A stretch of 64,000 bases of DNA from Paenibacillus endophyticus (GTDB lineage: Bacteria > Bacillota > Bacilli > Paenibacillales > Paenibacillaceae): assembly GCF_014192395.1 (NCBI RefSeq), contig NZ_JACHXW010000031.1, positions 1 through 64,000 of the forward strand, written 5' to 3'. The notes beneath the pieces are model-generated. The model saw only the letters and a list, made by a program, of their open reading frames with translations, was not told the origin of the DNA and did no database searches. A program made the translations under genes and the position numbers. Of this stretch, positions 1-9,210 are shown piece after piece; the first letter of the stretch is position 1, and every line of letters begins with the position of its first letter.

Positions 1-245
1 TCATTACTTGTTATCGCTTTTTCGCTTATCCCGAAGGATTTGCGAGGCAGTTGTTACTCGTTGTTCAGTTTTCAAAGAGCAATCTTTTCTTTCGTGTCGG
101 CCGTGTGTCTCATTGGCGACTTTTATAATATATCACAGCTGCCCAAGTTAATGCAAGTCTTTTTTTAATTTCTTTTTTCAAAGCTTGTTTACTTACTCTT
201 GGCGCGAGAACTAATGTAGCATATAAACGATACGCGAGTCAACCT
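1..245 (-). promoter_or_regulatory. rRNA operon leader with tandem promoters
   Basis: On the minus strand this stretch carries two vegetative-type promoters: TTGACT (242-237) with TACATT (218-213), and TTGCAT (156-151) with TATATT (132-127), both with 18-bp spacers. Downstream is the motif CTTTGAAAACTGAACA (about 66-82), typical of Firmicute rRNA leaders and spacers. In B. subtilis bofA is directly followed by rrnA, so an rRNA operon probably begins just beyond the left edge. The rRNA itself is not in the window. Confidence 0.75.
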
Positions 246-271
246 TTTACTTCAACCTTTTTACAAAGCCA

Positions 272-535
272 TCATATAACGACCCATTGGAGACCTACTA
301 TTAAAGCAATCCCAGGTACGCCTAATGTTATTACTGTTCCTATGGTAACCGGATTAAGGGGTATGTAAATACCGGGCAAAAGATCAGAGTAATTAAGCAA
401 ATAGAGCAATCCAGCAGCTAAGACAAGATGGAGCGTAAAGCTGCGAAGCAATCTCCACGACAGCTTGTTCTTGAATAATACAATAGCCAATAAAAGAGAA
501 GATGCCACGAACAGAGTCAACCAAATCGCGTTCAT
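272..535 (-). CDS. bofA: BofA-family inhibitor of pro-sigma-K processing
   Basis: This 87-residue protein has two hydrophobic stretches (about residues 3-20 and 32-50) and a C-terminal hydrophobic tail containing GxPGIALIVGLQ, the signature of the BofA family. In B. subtilis BofA sits in the forespore outer membrane with SpoIVFA and holds the SpoIVFB protease inactive until the sigma-G checkpoint signal arrives. The start ATG overlaps the stop of the upstream yaaL gene by four bases and has a GGGGAGG ribosome binding site. The order recR-yaaL-bofA-rRNA matches B. subtilis. Family assignment rests on sequence pattern and synteny. Confidence 0.88.
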   Translation of the reverse strand: MNAIWLTLFVASSLLLAIVLFKNKLSWRLLRSFTLHLVLAAGLLYLLNYSDLLPGIYIPLNPVTIGTVITLGVPGIALIVGLQWVVI

Positions 536-780
536 ATTCTAATTCCTCCCCAACGAGGCCATTTTTCACTTGTTTGTTTCGCCAATCGAAGCAGCATTTC
601 ATATCTCTTCTCTGCAGTAATGATACTATAAATAGCGTAATCGATTTGATCCTTTCCAACCGCATACTCAAAAAAACGATTAGCATTCTCCCATTCACGG
701 TGTGCTTCCGATATTTCCTTTCGGATTTCCTCCATTAGCGCCGAATCTTTATGTACAGCTTCTTGCTGCTTTTTAATCAA
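532..780 (-). CDS. yaaL: DUF2508 family protein (YaaL)
   Basis: Small, charged, probably helical cytoplasmic protein of 82 residues, with the position and look of B. subtilis YaaL (DUF2508), of unknown function. The frame is open to an ATG at 819, but that codon lacks a ribosome binding site. The TTG at 780 is preceded by GGGAGGGG at six bases and gives a protein close to the usual family length, so it is chosen. It is translationally coupled to bofA by a four-base overlap, and its conserved pairing with bofA is the only functional hint. Confidence 0.75.
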   Translation of the reverse strand: MIKKQQEAVHKDSALMEEIRKEISEAHREWENANRFFEYAVGKDQIDYAIYSIITAEKRYEMLLRLAKQTSEKWPRWGGIRI

Positions 781-884
781 GCCTATCCCCTCCCGCATAT
801 CTTCGTCATCGCAACCCATTACTATATGTATAGGCTTGGACTAAGGAATAGAACGGCAGATTGGACGACTGTGTGTCTGTCGAA

Positions 885-927
885 ACAACAAAAGCGGCGA
901 GCCCAGTAAATACCGGGCCGCCGCTTT
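885..927 (-). terminator. Intrinsic terminator downstream of recR
   Basis: On the minus strand AAAGCGGCG (927-919) pairs with CGCCGCTTT (899-891), the inner part being also complementary, and is followed by TTGTTGTTT. It lies 14 bases after recR, so yaaL-bofA may be partly separated from recR transcription. Confidence 0.75.
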
Positions 928-940
928 CGGAAAGATATAT

Positions 941-1540
941 TTAATTAATTTCTCTTCGCCCTTCGAGCGCTTTCGATAACGTAACCTCGTCCGCATACTC
1001 AAGATCCCCGCCAACCGGCAATCCATGTGCAATGCGCGTCACACGAATGCCAAATGGCTTAATGAGCCTCGATAGGTACATCGCTGTCGCTTCGCCTTCA
1101 ATGTTCGGGTTAGTGGCTAGTATAAGCTCCTGCACACGCTCATCGCTGAGTCTGCGCAGCAGCTCGGCAATTCGAATTTCATCCGGTCCAATGCCCTCCA
1201 TAGGAGAGATCGCACCCTGCAGGACATGATATTGCCCCTCATAGTCTTTCATACGCTCGATGGCTACAAGATCCTTCGAATCCTGAACGACGCAAATGAC
1301 CGACTGGTCACGCGATTTATCCTGACATATCCTGCATGGATCGGTATCCGTAATGTTGCAGCAAACCGAGCAGTAGAACAAATTACGCTTAACGCTCACT
1401 AGCGCCTTAGCGAAATCAATAACATCGTCTTCTTTCATTCGAAGTACGTGAAACGCCAGACGGGCGGCCGTTTTGGGTCCAATACCCGGTAATCGCGTAA
1501 AAGCATCAATCAACTTCGCTATCGGTTCGGGGTAATGCAA
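941..1540 (-). CDS. recR: Recombination mediator protein RecR
   Basis: RecR (199 residues) acts with RecO and RecF to load RecA on single-stranded DNA gaps. An N-terminal helix-hairpin-helix region ([14 protein letters not shown], about 17-30) is followed by a four-cysteine zinc finger (C57, C60, C69, C72) and a Toprim domain (about residues 80-175). The length matches the family. Translation starts at a TTG encoding the family-typical [10 protein letters not shown], with AAAGGAG 12 bases upstream. It follows yaaK and dnaX in transcription order, as in B. subtilis. Confidence 0.96.
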   Translation of the reverse strand: MHYPEPIAKLIDAFTRLPGIGPKTAARLAFHVLRMKEDDVIDFAKALVSVKRNLFYCSVCCNITDTDPCRICQDKSRDQSVICVVQDSKDLVAIERMKDYEGQYHVLQGAISPMEGIGPDEIRIAELLRRLSDERVQELILATNPNIEGEATAMYLSRLIKPFGIRVTRIAHGLPVGGDLEYADEVTLSKALEGRREIN

Positions 1541-1582
1541 AACTGGGTACAGCTCCTTTCAAACATAAGCAAGACTGCTGCT

Positions 1583-1894
1583 CTAGAACAATCCAGGAAT
1601 TTTCATTCCGCCAGTAAATTTACCCATATCCTTATTCGCAAGCTCATCTACCTTGGTAAGCGCATCGTTCACAGCTGTAAGCACAAGATCCTGCAGCATT
1701 TCTACATCTTCCGGATCTACAGCCTCAGGCTTAATGGTAATGTTAAGCAGCTTCTTATGGCCATTAGCCGATACCGTCACGACACCGCCGCCAGCTGTTC
1801 CTTCGACTGTTTTCGTTTCAAGTTCTTCTTGAGCCTTCATCATTTGATCCTGCATTTTTTTAACTTGTTTCATCATTTGGTTCATGTTATTCAT
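1583..1894 (-). CDS. yaaK: YbaB/EbfC family nucleoid-associated protein
   Basis: Protein of 103 residues with the methionine-rich N-terminus ([18 protein letters not shown]) and the central [12 protein letters not shown] segment characteristic of the YbaB/EbfC family, small dimeric DNA-binding proteins. The GAGGTGA ribosome binding site is six bases before the ATG. It sits between dnaX and recR, the widely conserved arrangement in which the three genes are usually cotranscribed. Its exact role in recombination or nucleoid organisation is not settled. Confidence 0.93.
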   Translation of the reverse strand: MNNMNQMMKQVKKMQDQMMKAQEELETKTVEGTAGGGVVTVSANGHKKLLNITIKPEAVDPEDVEMLQDLVLTAVNDALTKVDELANKDMGKFTGGMKIPGLF

Positions 1895-1918
1895 TTCTAT
1901 TCACCTCATCATTAGTAT

Positions 1919-3712
1919 TTAATCATTATCCTTCACAACTACCAGGTCTTCGCCAAAAAGCTTAACGGCTTCCTCTACCCACACCGGCCTGCCGGGTGAC
2001 TGAGGAGCATTGGATGATTCAGCTGACTCATGCTCGAGCTGCAGCGTCTCACTCTTCTGGGAAACCGCCCCCTGTGCGGCAGCCTGCCAGTCTTTCATCA
2101 TGACTGTAACAATTCGGAACGATCCCCCCAGCACTTCGTGCATCACTTTTTCAATAATATCACGATTCGCTGGTTTTTCGGTCGTTTCCCGGTGCATGGT
2201 ATTTTTGAATGCGACAAGGATAGCATCATCTGCTGAAGCAACTGGTTCTCCATCCTTCAACCAGGCATGAACGGTAATCTTGGCATCCTTCACACCTTGA
2301 AGGACATCATTCCATTTCATACGGAATTGATTGAACTCAGGGCTGCCTGCATTCGCCAAATACGGATCAAGCTTAACGGTTCTCGCCGCTCCCCCAGATC
2401 CGCCAAACGACGTGCGAACCGCGTTCGTTCGCGCTGCTTGCTTGCTTGCCGCCTGATCTGCAGCCGAAGATTGTCCTCCGCCCGCTATTCCATTCTGCAT
2501 GGCCTGTTCCAGCTTGCGCTCAAGCGCCTCAACCTGCTGCCGCAATCGTCCCACTTCCGCGGCTTGCGCTCCGTTAGAAGCTGCAGACCCCGTACTTGAA
2601 GCAGCTGCACCGCCTGCGGATTGCTCATCGCCAAGCGTACACAGCTTCATAAGCGCTACCTCAAACAAGGTTTGGGGCTGGGAAGCGTGCTTTAGCTCGA
2701 CTTGATAGCGGTTGAGCGTATCGATCATGGCGAACAACCGAGCTGGCGTGAAGGCATCTGCCATCATTTTGAAGCGTTCCGGATCAACAATTCTTTCTGT
2801 TACCGCGCCGCCCTGAGGTGCAAGCTTCATTACTAACAGATCTCGGAAGTAATAGATCAAGTTCTCGAGGCATTTGTCAGCACTTTTGCCCGCTTGCATC
2901 AAGCTCTCTACCAGAGGCATCACAGCCGAAACATTACGATCCTTGACCGCTTCCGCCAATTGATAGAAGTGATCCGCAGCCATGCCGCCAGTCACATCTA
3001 CCGCAGCTTCAAGCGTAATACGATTATCAGCAAAAGCAGAGACCTGTTCCAGCAAGCTAATCGCATCTCGCATACCGCCCTCGGATAATCTGGCGATATA
3101 CGCAATCGCGTCCTTATCCGCCTCGATACCTTCCTCCTGGCAAATCTTAATCAAGTGCTCCGTCTGCTCTTCCAGCGAAACCTGCCTGAAATCAAACCGC
3201 TGGCAGCGTGATATAATCGTAGCAGGCAGCTTATGCGGTTCGGTCGTCGCCAAGATAAATATCACATGCCCCGGCGGCTCCTCCAATGTCTTGAGCAAGG
3301 CATTGAACGCCTCAGCCGTAAGCATATGTACTTCATCTATAATATAAACCTTGAACCGCACTTCCGAGGGTGCATATCGCACTTTGTCACGGATATCGCG
3401 AATTTCATCAATTCCACGATTAGAAGCAGCATCGATCTCGATTACATCCATAATATGACCAGCGGTAATCCCTATGCAAGCATCACATTCATTACAAGGT
3501 TCCTCAGCCGGACCACGTTCGCAGTTAACCGCTTTCGCTAGTATTTTGGCAGCGCTGGTTTTGCCTGTTCCCCTTGGCCCGTTAAAGAGATAAGCATGTG
3601 ACACTCGTTGTTCACGAATGGAATTCTGCAGCGTTTGGATAATGTGCTGTTGTCCAACCATGTCCTGAAACGTCTGCGGACGCCAGGCACGGTATAAAGC
3701 GATATGTGACAC
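1919..3712 (-). CDS. dnaX: DNA polymerase III subunits gamma and tau
   Basis: Clamp-loader ATPase of the replisome, 597 residues from the chosen GTG. Visible are Walker A GPRGTGKT (about 45-52), a zinc module with C64, C73, C76 and C79, the DExx-type box IIDEVHML and a sensor-like ISRCQRFDF. A low-complexity linker (about 375-445, rich in Ala, Gly, Ser and Gln) precedes the tau C-terminal domain. The frame stays open upstream to 3793, but the GTG at 3712 has AGGAAAGG five bases before it and starts the conserved SHIALYRAWRPQTF. No obvious slippery site was noted, so a single tau-length product is inferred. Confidence 0.95.
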   Translation of the reverse strand: MSHIALYRAWRPQTFQDMVGQQHIIQTLQNSIREQRVSHAYLFNGPRGTGKTSAAKILAKAVNCERGPAEEPCNECDACIGITAGHIMDVIEIDAASNRGIDEIRDIRDKVRYAPSEVRFKVYIIDEVHMLTAEAFNALLKTLEEPPGHVIFILATTEPHKLPATIISRCQRFDFRQVSLEEQTEHLIKICQEEGIEADKDAIAYIARLSEGGMRDAISLLEQVSAFADNRITLEAAVDVTGGMAADHFYQLAEAVKDRNVSAVMPLVESLMQAGKSADKCLENLIYYFRDLLVMKLAPQGGAVTERIVDPERFKMMADAFTPARLFAMIDTLNRYQVELKHASQPQTLFEVALMKLCTLGDEQSAGGAAASSTGSAASNGAQAAEVGRLRQQVEALERKLEQAMQNGIAGGGQSSAADQAASKQAARTNAVRTSFGGSGGAARTVKLDPYLANAGSPEFNQFRMKWNDVLQGVKDAKITVHAWLKDGEPVASADDAILVAFKNTMHRETTEKPANRDIIEKVMHEVLGGSFRIVTVMMKDWQAAAQGAVSQKSETLQLEHESAESSNAPQSPGRPVWVEEAVKLFGEDLVVVKDND

Positions 3713-3834
3713 GCAGACCTTTCCTTTCGTGTTGCCTTTTATTGCAATAAAAATTGCCGCATTCCTATTATACAACAACTGTGTAGCAAGCAAAACTTTC
3801 TTTTACCTGCCAAATCCATATTCTATTACAAGAA

Positions 3835-3877
3835 GAAACGGCTTCGCAGTCCTCTGCAAGAGGAGGGTATCCGTTTC
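3835..3877. other. Stem-loop between SRP RNA and dnaX
   Basis: GAAACGG (3835-3841) and CCGTTTC (3871-3877) enclose an inner CCTCT/AGAGG pair. On the minus strand the structure is followed by TTCTTCTTGT, a poor T-tract. It may be a weak terminator or a dnaX leader structure. The rest of 3713-4025 shows no gene. Confidence 0.4.
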
Positions 3878-3932
3878 TCGTAGAAATAGAAGAATACGTT
3901 ATCGCGTGAAACATATAAAGTCTTATATTTAA

Positions 3933-3991
3933 ACAAAAACACCTGCTTCCGCTAATTCCGACTAGAGCATCGAACAGCGTAACCAGGTGTT
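3933..3991 (-). terminator. Probable terminator downstream of SRP RNA
   Basis: Minus-strand arms AACACCTG (3991-3984) and CAGGTGTT (3945-3938) enclose a 38-base loop, and the right arm runs straight into TTTTTG. It lies about 35 bases beyond the SRP RNA 3' end. Confidence 0.55.
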
Positions 3992-4025
3992 GCTTCTGTT
4001 ATTGATATTCAAGGTTTAAAAATGG

Positions 4026-4301
4026 TTAGTACCGTGCACCTACTCCTGATAAATGCGACCCAGGCGACATCCTTGCACTACAGCTCGAGTCAGGCACTCC
4101 CCCGGCACATGAACTAATTTGCTTATGGCTGCTTCCTTCCGGACCTGACCGGGTTCACAAACGTCCATTGCGGAGGACCCAACTGTCAACACTGCTCGCA
4201 AGTGCCAAGACCCTACATCAGCATAACCTCAAATAGGAATTCAACCTCGCTACAGCGGATTGCGAGTTACAGGGCACCGCTACCTCCCCATCTAGCACGG
4301 C
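4026..4301 (-). ncRNA. ffs: Signal recognition particle RNA, Firmicute large type
   Basis: The conserved SRP domain IV is read on the minus strand: GTCAGGTCCGGAAGGAAGCA (about 4151-4132), with the GGAAG tetraloop region and the opposing AGCAGCC/GTGCCGGGGGA strand. The 5' part has the Alu-domain motifs GGTAGCGGTGCCC and CTGTAACTCGCAATCCGC seen in B. subtilis scr. The terminal helix is closed by GCCGTGC (4301-4295) with GCACGGT (4037-4031), giving about 276 nt as in other Bacilli. The RNA binds Ffh for cotranslational membrane targeting. It lies upstream of dnaX as in B. subtilis, but tadA is not adjacent here. Confidence 0.95.
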
Positions 4302-4308
4302 AAAAATA

Positions 4309-4337
4309 AGTATAGCCGATTCGAGCACAAAGCGCAA
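4309..4337 (-). promoter_or_regulatory. Promoter of the SRP RNA gene
   Basis: TTGCGC (4337-4332) and TATACT (4314-4309) with a 17-bp spacer on the minus strand place the start at about 4302, exactly at the predicted RNA 5' end. Confidence 0.65.
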
Positions 4338-4370
4338 CTCGTACCGTAAATTGGAACCATATGGCGATTC

Positions 4371-4790
4371 TTATCGTTTGGCTTCCACATGAACGTTATA
4401 GCGCGGCATATTATGTTGCACAACCGACTGAGCCTTCGCCCGCAGCTGCTCAACTTGCCCGTCCGACAAAGAACTTGCCACATCCAAGTTTACATGCAAG
4501 TCCGTACCGTTGAAATAAATTCTCGTATGCTCTATGCCGTTAATAGGCTTAAGCACCTGCTCGATCATATCGCCATCTGCATTATAATTCAGATATTGAA
4601 GGCGGTTCGGCAAGTTTGGGTTGCTGTTCGAATATCCCATATAACCGTCATGACCATATGTTTTCATTTTGTCCTGCTTGCTGCTGCCGCATGCCGTAAG
4701 CGTTATGGCTAACAACAGCACGAGTAGCAGCATTAACGATATTCGATATGAAGCCAATCGATCCGTAAGAACCGTTCGTTTCTTTTCCAA
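4371..4790 (-). CDS. YhcN/YlaJ-like sporulation-type lipoprotein
   Basis: Predicted lipoprotein of 139 residues: positively charged start, hydrophobic segment about 15-33, then a lipobox LTAC with the acylated Cys at about 34. The mature part resembles the YhcN/YlaJ family of spore-associated lipoproteins, with a C-terminal segment like ALP-type (INGIEHTRIYFNGTDLHVNLDVASSLS). It starts with TTG. Its ribosome binding site GGGAGG, eight bases upstream, is the 3' arm of the rpmE terminator hairpin, an unusual arrangement. The family link is moderate; localisation to the membrane or spore is inferred. Confidence 0.7.
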   Translation of the reverse strand: MEKKRTVLTDRLASYRISLMLLLVLLLAITLTACGSSKQDKMKTYGHDGYMGYSNSNPNLPNRLQYLNYNADGDMIEQVLKPINGIEHTRIYFNGTDLHVNLDVASSLSDGQVEQLRAKAQSVVQHNMPRYNVHVEAKR

Positions 4791-4834
4791 TCAAAAAACC
4801 TCCCTTCTAACCAATAGGATGGCTGAGGGAGGCT
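4791..4834 (-). terminator. rpmE terminator whose 3' arm is the next gene's Shine-Dalgarno
   Basis: Minus-strand arms CCTCCCT (4832-4826) and AGGGAGG (4805-4799), with further inner pairing (AGCC/GGTT), are followed by TTTTTTGA. The AGGGAGG arm is also the only ribosome binding site for the lipoprotein gene starting at 4790. Confidence 0.75.
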
Positions 4835-4873
4835 CTTGTATTCTGCCAAATAAAGGCGGAACGATTGAATGGA

Positions 4874-5071
4874 TTAAATACCGTATTTCTTCTTGAAACG
4901 ATCGACGCGGCCGCCAGCATCCAGGAACTTTTGCTTACCCGTGTAGAATGGGTGGCATTGGGAACAAACCTCTACGCGAAGGCTCGGTTTAATCGAACCA
5001 GTCTCGAAGGAATTTCCACAAGCGCAAGTTGCTGTAATGATGTGGTATGTCGGATGAATAGCTTGTTTCAT
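4874..5071 (-). CDS. rpmE: 50S ribosomal protein L31 (zinc-binding form)
   Basis: Ribosomal protein L31 of 65 residues with the zinc-binding cysteines C16, C18, C36 and C39, so it is the C+ paralogue rather than the zinc-independent YtiA type. A GTG three codons upstream is in frame but overlaps the ribosome binding site; the ATG at 5071, six bases after AGAGGTG, gives the usual length and the usual [10 protein letters not shown] start. It lies between rho and the SRP/dnaX block; rho-rpmE adjacency is conserved in Bacilli, here interrupted by a radical SAM gene. Confidence 0.97.
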   Translation of the reverse strand: MKQAIHPTYHIITATCACGNSFETGSIKPSLRVEVCSQCHPFYTGKQKFLDAGGRVDRFKKKYGI

Positions 5072-5214
5072 CTCGTTCACCTCTTTCTGCCCTGAGTCGC
5101 ATGCGGACCCAGAGTTAAATCACACATCTCGGATTATAGCATGAACTCTTTTACAGTTGCAATGAATAATCGCTCATATGTTAATATTAGCTAAAATTAC
5201 CGAATAAGGAACTC

Positions 5215-6468
5215 TTATCGGCGCAAGGCGGCAGGCGGGACATGTGTATAGGAACCAATCACAACATCCGGCAGCTCCTCGCGAAAAATCTCCAGCATCT
5301 GCTTCATCCCATAAATTTCACCCTGGGCCTTTGGAATAATAGCCAAATAACTCTCAGGATCGATATTCAGATTACGCATTTGGATGAGCTTAAGTCCGGT
5401 TCGCTTAACGAAGCCGATCATCGCTTCAATTTCTTCCTCGCGGTCGGTAACCCCTGGAAAAATCAAATAGTTAATAGAGGTATATACCCCATTGTCAGAC
5501 GCATATTTCAGCGACTTCTCCACATTCTTTAAGGTGTAGCCACGCGGCTTGTAATAAGCGTTGTAGTGGTCATCGAGGGCGCTAATCGTACTTACCCGCA
5601 TCAGGTTTAGCCCAGCATCCACGATAGCACGCATGTAATCCGTTAAACCCGCATTGGTATTGATGTTGATATAGCCAAGCGAGTTCTGACTGCGAACGCG
5701 ATTCATCGCTTCCACAATAATTCTAGCTTGCGTTGAAGGCTCCCCTTCGCAACCTTGTCCAAAGCTGATAATCGATTCCGGCTCACGAAGATGCTCCAGC
5801 ATAATCTCCACAACCTCTTCAACGGTCGGTTTAAAGTTCATGCGAGTCTGCGGAGCGACAAAGCCGCTATCGTCAGGCTGCTCCGATATACAGCCAAAAC
5901 ATCCGGCATTGCAAGAATAGGACACCGGAACGGCTCCTTCCCATCTGCCAAGGAAGGTGTTCGAAGAGGTTAGGCATTCGTATCCCAATGCGCAATTGGA
6001 TAAGTGCTTATACAGCCGATTTTCCGGGTATTTGGCAAGAATACGTTCGACTTGGATGCCTAATTCACCGCGGTCGCAATTGAGCGGATCCCATCTTTCC
6101 GGATCATCGCATTGCTCCGCCGTAACATAAAAGCCTCCATCCTTCCACACCACTGCCGTATATCCGAACAATGGCAGCTTCTCATTCTTATCGGCCTTCA
6201 CGTACCCCGGCAGACATAGACGGGTAAAGCCTTGGGGCAGCAGCGCGCCAACCGCTTGCGCGCCGCCAGGCAGCATTTGCATTTCGCCGGAGTCCGGATT
6301 AAGACCAATCGGCCTAGTAAAAGGCAGGCTTACTAAAGTCGCGCCATTAGGAAGAGGAATCAATTCCTCCTCCATAATCTCGACAATCATATCGCCGCTT
6401 CTTCCAAGTGCTATAAAATCGGGATGGTCAAAAACATTGCCGTTCTCATCCGCATATACGAGATTCAT
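5215..6468 (-). CDS. Radical SAM protein of unknown substrate
   Basis: Protein of 417 residues with a CX3CX2C cluster-binding motif (C186, C190, C193; CNAGCFGC) set unusually far into the chain. About 180 residues precede it, including a small Cys pair (C159, C165). Downstream is a radical SAM core with FGQGCEGEPS, the expected Gly-rich SAM-binding strand, and INTNAGL. The family is seen as a stand-alone gene in Paenibacillaceae and some other anaerobes or spore formers, but I do not know its reaction. The ribosome binding site GGAGGGAG is clear, and rho lies 21 bases upstream, so it is probably cotranscribed with rho. No precursor peptide or maturase partner is visible beside it. Confidence 0.85.
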   Translation of the reverse strand: MNLVYADENGNVFDHPDFIALGRSGDMIVEIMEEELIPLPNGATLVSLPFTRPIGLNPDSGEMQMLPGGAQAVGALLPQGFTRLCLPGYVKADKNEKLPLFGYTAVVWKDGGFYVTAEQCDDPERWDPLNCDRGELGIQVERILAKYPENRLYKHLSNCALGYECLTSSNTFLGRWEGAVPVSYSCNAGCFGCISEQPDDSGFVAPQTRMNFKPTVEEVVEIMLEHLREPESIISFGQGCEGEPSTQARIIVEAMNRVRSQNSLGYININTNAGLTDYMRAIVDAGLNLMRVSTISALDDHYNAYYKPRGYTLKNVEKSLKYASDNGVYTSINYLIFPGVTDREEEIEAMIGFVKRTGLKLIQMRNLNIDPESYLAIIPKAQGEIYGMKQMLEIFREELPDVVIGSYTHVPPAALRR

Positions 6469-6489
6469 GTTGTTCTCCCTCCTGCGGCC

Positions 6490-7824
6490 TTACGATCCGT
6501 GCGTCGTTCTAGGCGTTGGCCGCCTGCTGGTCGCTGTCGTGCTGCTTTTGATACCGGACCGCTCCGGCTTCGCTTCTACCGTTGTATCAAGAGACATGAG
6601 GAACTGTTCGTTGTTCTCGCTGTCTTTTAGTTTTTTCAAAAAGTTATCGACATAGTCAGGCGTATCCGTCATGCCCCTGCGGATGGCCCAAACCTTCTCA
6701 AGCTCTTCCTTTGTAAGGAGCATTTCTTCCCGTCTTGTGCCTGATCTGCGTAAATCGAGCGCAGGGAAAATACGTCGTTCGGAAAGCTTCCTGTCGAGAT
6801 GGAGCTCCATATTGCCCGTACCTTTAAATTCTTCATAAATAATATCATCCATACGCGAGCCCGTTTCGATTAGGGCAGTAGCGAGAATCGTCAAGCTGCC
6901 GCCTTCCTCAACGTTTCGGGCCGAACCGAAGAACCGCTTCGGACGGTGGAACGCCGCCGGGTCGATACCACCGCTAAGCGTACGTCCAGATGGAGGAATA
7001 ACTAGGTTGTAGGCTCTCGCTAGACGAGTAATACTATCCATTAAGATGACTACATCCTTCTTATGCTCAACCAAGCGAAGAGCTCTCTCGAGAACAAGCT
7101 CCGCTACTTTAATATGATTCTCCGGCAGTTCATCAAAGGTCGATGCAATAACCTCGCCCTTCACCGAGCGCTGCATATCAGTTACTTCCTCGGGACGTTC
7201 ATCAATAAGCAGGACAAACAATTTGATATCAGGGCGGTTCTCTGAAATGCTGTGGGCAATTTCTTTGAGCAGCAATGTTTTACCCGTCTTCGGAGGAGCA
7301 ACAATCAAGCCGCGTTGCCCAAGCCCAACAGGAGCGAGTAAATCCATCATGCGTGTGGATAGCTTCGACGATGTCGTCTCCAGAACCAGTTTCTTTTCTG
7401 GATAAAGAGGAGTAAGCGCAGGAAAATGCAGCCGTTCCGATGCTGTCTCCGGGTTCTCGCCATTTACAGCATTCACCTGGAGAAGACCGAAGTAACGCTC
7501 GTTTTCTTTAGGCGGACGACACTTTCCGGATACAAGATCGCCGCTCCGCAGATCGAATCTGCGGATCTGTGACGCCGAAATATAGATATCTTCCTTGCTC
7601 GGCAAATAGTTGATAGGCCGTAAAAATCCGAAGCCCTCTGGCAATATATCGAGCACGCCTTCCATGAACATGAGGCCGCTCTTTTCCGCTTGGGCACGCA
7701 AAATGGCAAAAATCAGTTCCTTTTTCTTGAGCGTTCCATAATAGGGAACCTGAAACTGCTTCGCTAATTTGTATAAATCAGTTAACTTCATCTCTTCTAG
7801 ATCCGCGATCTGAAGGTCTGTCAT
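6490..7824 (-). CDS. rho: Transcription termination factor Rho
   Basis: Hexameric RNA-dependent ATPase that ends transcription, 444 residues. N-terminal SAP-like helix region ([22 protein letters not shown], about 17-38), cold-shock-like RNA-binding domain with [20 protein letters not shown], Walker A APPKTGKT, Walker [14 protein letters not shown] and the Q/R-loop [15 protein letters not shown] are all visible. The last 30 residues are a Ser/Thr/Arg-rich tail ([18 protein letters not shown]) not common in Bacillus Rho. Ribosome binding site GTGGTGAG. It lies downstream of murA as in B. subtilis, where glpX separates them; glpX is absent here. Confidence 0.97.
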   Translation of the reverse strand: MTDLQIADLEEMKLTDLYKLAKQFQVPYYGTLKKKELIFAILRAQAEKSGLMFMEGVLDILPEGFGFLRPINYLPSKEDIYISASQIRRFDLRSGDLVSGKCRPPKENERYFGLLQVNAVNGENPETASERLHFPALTPLYPEKKLVLETTSSKLSTRMMDLLAPVGLGQRGLIVAPPKTGKTLLLKEIAHSISENRPDIKLFVLLIDERPEEVTDMQRSVKGEVIASTFDELPENHIKVAELVLERALRLVEHKKDVVILMDSITRLARAYNLVIPPSGRTLSGGIDPAAFHRPKRFFGSARNVEEGGSLTILATALIETGSRMDDIIYEEFKGTGNMELHLDRKLSERRIFPALDLRRSGTRREEMLLTKEELEKVWAIRRGMTDTPDYVDNFLKKLKDSENNEQFLMSLDTTVEAKPERSGIKSSTTATSRRPTPRTTHGS

Positions 7825-7947
7825 GTTCTCACCACTTTATTCAATTTTCATTATGATTTCGTATATCTAGTAAAATCATAGAACTGATTAATCATCATTG
7901 CCGAATTAGACGCCGTCTATTCCACAGCGTCCGCATCATCTTATTCC

Positions 7948-9210
7948 TTAGGAGATGGCTTCTGTCTCACGCCACACTTCAGCACCTAATCGGCATAGAT
8001 TTTCTACTAGATTATCATAACCTCGGTCAATATATTCAACGCCTGTAATTTCAGTAACACCCTCATCTACTGTCAATGCAGCAACAACTAACGCAGCGCC
8101 TGCACGCAAGTCTGCAGCCTTTACTTTAGCTGCATTCAGCTTGCCGCCCTCAATAACGGCGGAACGGCCTTCAACACGGATATTAGCGCCCATGCGAGAT
8201 AGCTCCGGCACATGCTTGAATCTTGTGCCGTACACGTAATCCGTTAGAATACTGACACCTGTCGCTTGAGTAAGCAGCGTGGTCATGGGAGATTGAAGAT
8301 CGGTTGGAAAGCCAGGATACACGAGCGCTTTTACATCAATAGATGAATATTCCGGTCCACCAATAATGCGGATAGACTCATCCATCTCAATAACCTGAAC
8401 GCCCATTTCTTCCAGCTTCGCTGTCATTGCTTCTAAGTGCTTCGGGATAACATTATCAATAAGGACATCGCCGCGAGTAGCCGCAGCAGCTATCATGTAC
8501 GTACCAGCTTGGATTCGGTCAGGAATAATGGAATGGCGGCAACCGTGAAGCCGATCGACCCCTTCAATCCGGATCGTCTCAGTTCCCGCGCCTTTGATTT
8601 TTGCGCCCATAGCATTGAGGAGAGTAGCTACATCTATAATTTCAGGCTCTTTTGCCGCATTCTCAATAACGGTTAGCCCTTTTGCCCTGGATGCAGCAAG
8701 CATAATGTTAATCGTAGCACCAACACTTGACACATCGAGGTAGATCTTCGCGCCGCGCAGCTCTTTCGCTGAGATTCGTATTGAACCGTGGTCATTGGTA
8801 ACCGTTGCTCCAAGCGCTTCAAAACCTTTGATGTGCTGATCGATCGGTCTTGGCTCAAAGTTGCAGCCTCCAGGCATGCCAATCGTTGCTTCTCCGAATC
8901 TTCCGAGCATAGCCCCCATTAAATAATAAGAAGCGCGCAGCAGCTTTACCTTCCCATTAGGCATTGCCTTCGAAACAAGCTGAGATGGATCAATGCGCAT
9001 CATATCCCCGTCGCGTTTCACAACTGCGCCAAGCTCCTGCAAAATTTCTCCGTAAACAGCTACATCACTTATTATGGGCAAATTGTCGAGCACAACTTCC
9101 GATTCTGCCAGAATCGCTGCAGGCACGAGTGCAACCGCGCTATTCTTTGCCCCGCTGATCTGGACAGTTCCTCGAAGCGGCCGTCCGCCTCGTATCATTA
9201 ATTTCTCCAT
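7948..9210 (-). CDS. murA: UDP-N-acetylglucosamine 1-carboxyvinyltransferase
   Basis: First committed enzyme of peptidoglycan precursor synthesis, transferring enolpyruvate from PEP to UDP-GlcNAc; 420 residues, normal length. The catalytic cysteine is C116 in [16 protein letters not shown], so a fosfomycin-sensitive form is expected. The N-terminal [21 protein letters not shown] is typical. Its position between rho and spo0F corresponds to the MurZ/MurAB paralogue of B. subtilis; whether a second murA exists cannot be seen. Ribosome binding site GGGAGGAAA. The gene has a roughly 250-nt leader. Confidence 0.96.
   Translation of the reverse strand: MEKLMIRGGRPLRGTVQISGAKNSAVALVPAAILAESEVVLDNLPIISDVAVYGEILQELGAVVKRDGDMMRIDPSQLVSKAMPNGKVKLLRASYYLMGAMLGRFGEATIGMPGGCNFEPRPIDQHIKGFEALGATVTNDHGSIRISAKELRGAKIYLDVSSVGATINIMLAASRAKGLTVIENAAKEPEIIDVATLLNAMGAKIKGAGTETIRIEGVDRLHGCRHSIIPDRIQAGTYMIAAAATRGDVLIDNVIPKHLEAMTAKLEEMGVQVIEMDESIRIIGGPEYSSIDVKALVYPGFPTDLQSPMTTLLTQATGVSILTDYVYGTRFKHVPELSRMGANIRVEGRSAVIEGGKLNAAKVKAADLRAGAALVVAALTVDEGVTEITGVEYIDRGYDNLVENLCRLGAEVWRETEAIS

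Noticed and set aside
1919-3712. Programmed frameshift in dnaX producing gamma
   Set aside because: No A-rich slippery heptamer with a following stem was noticed, and Bacilli generally make only tau-length protein.
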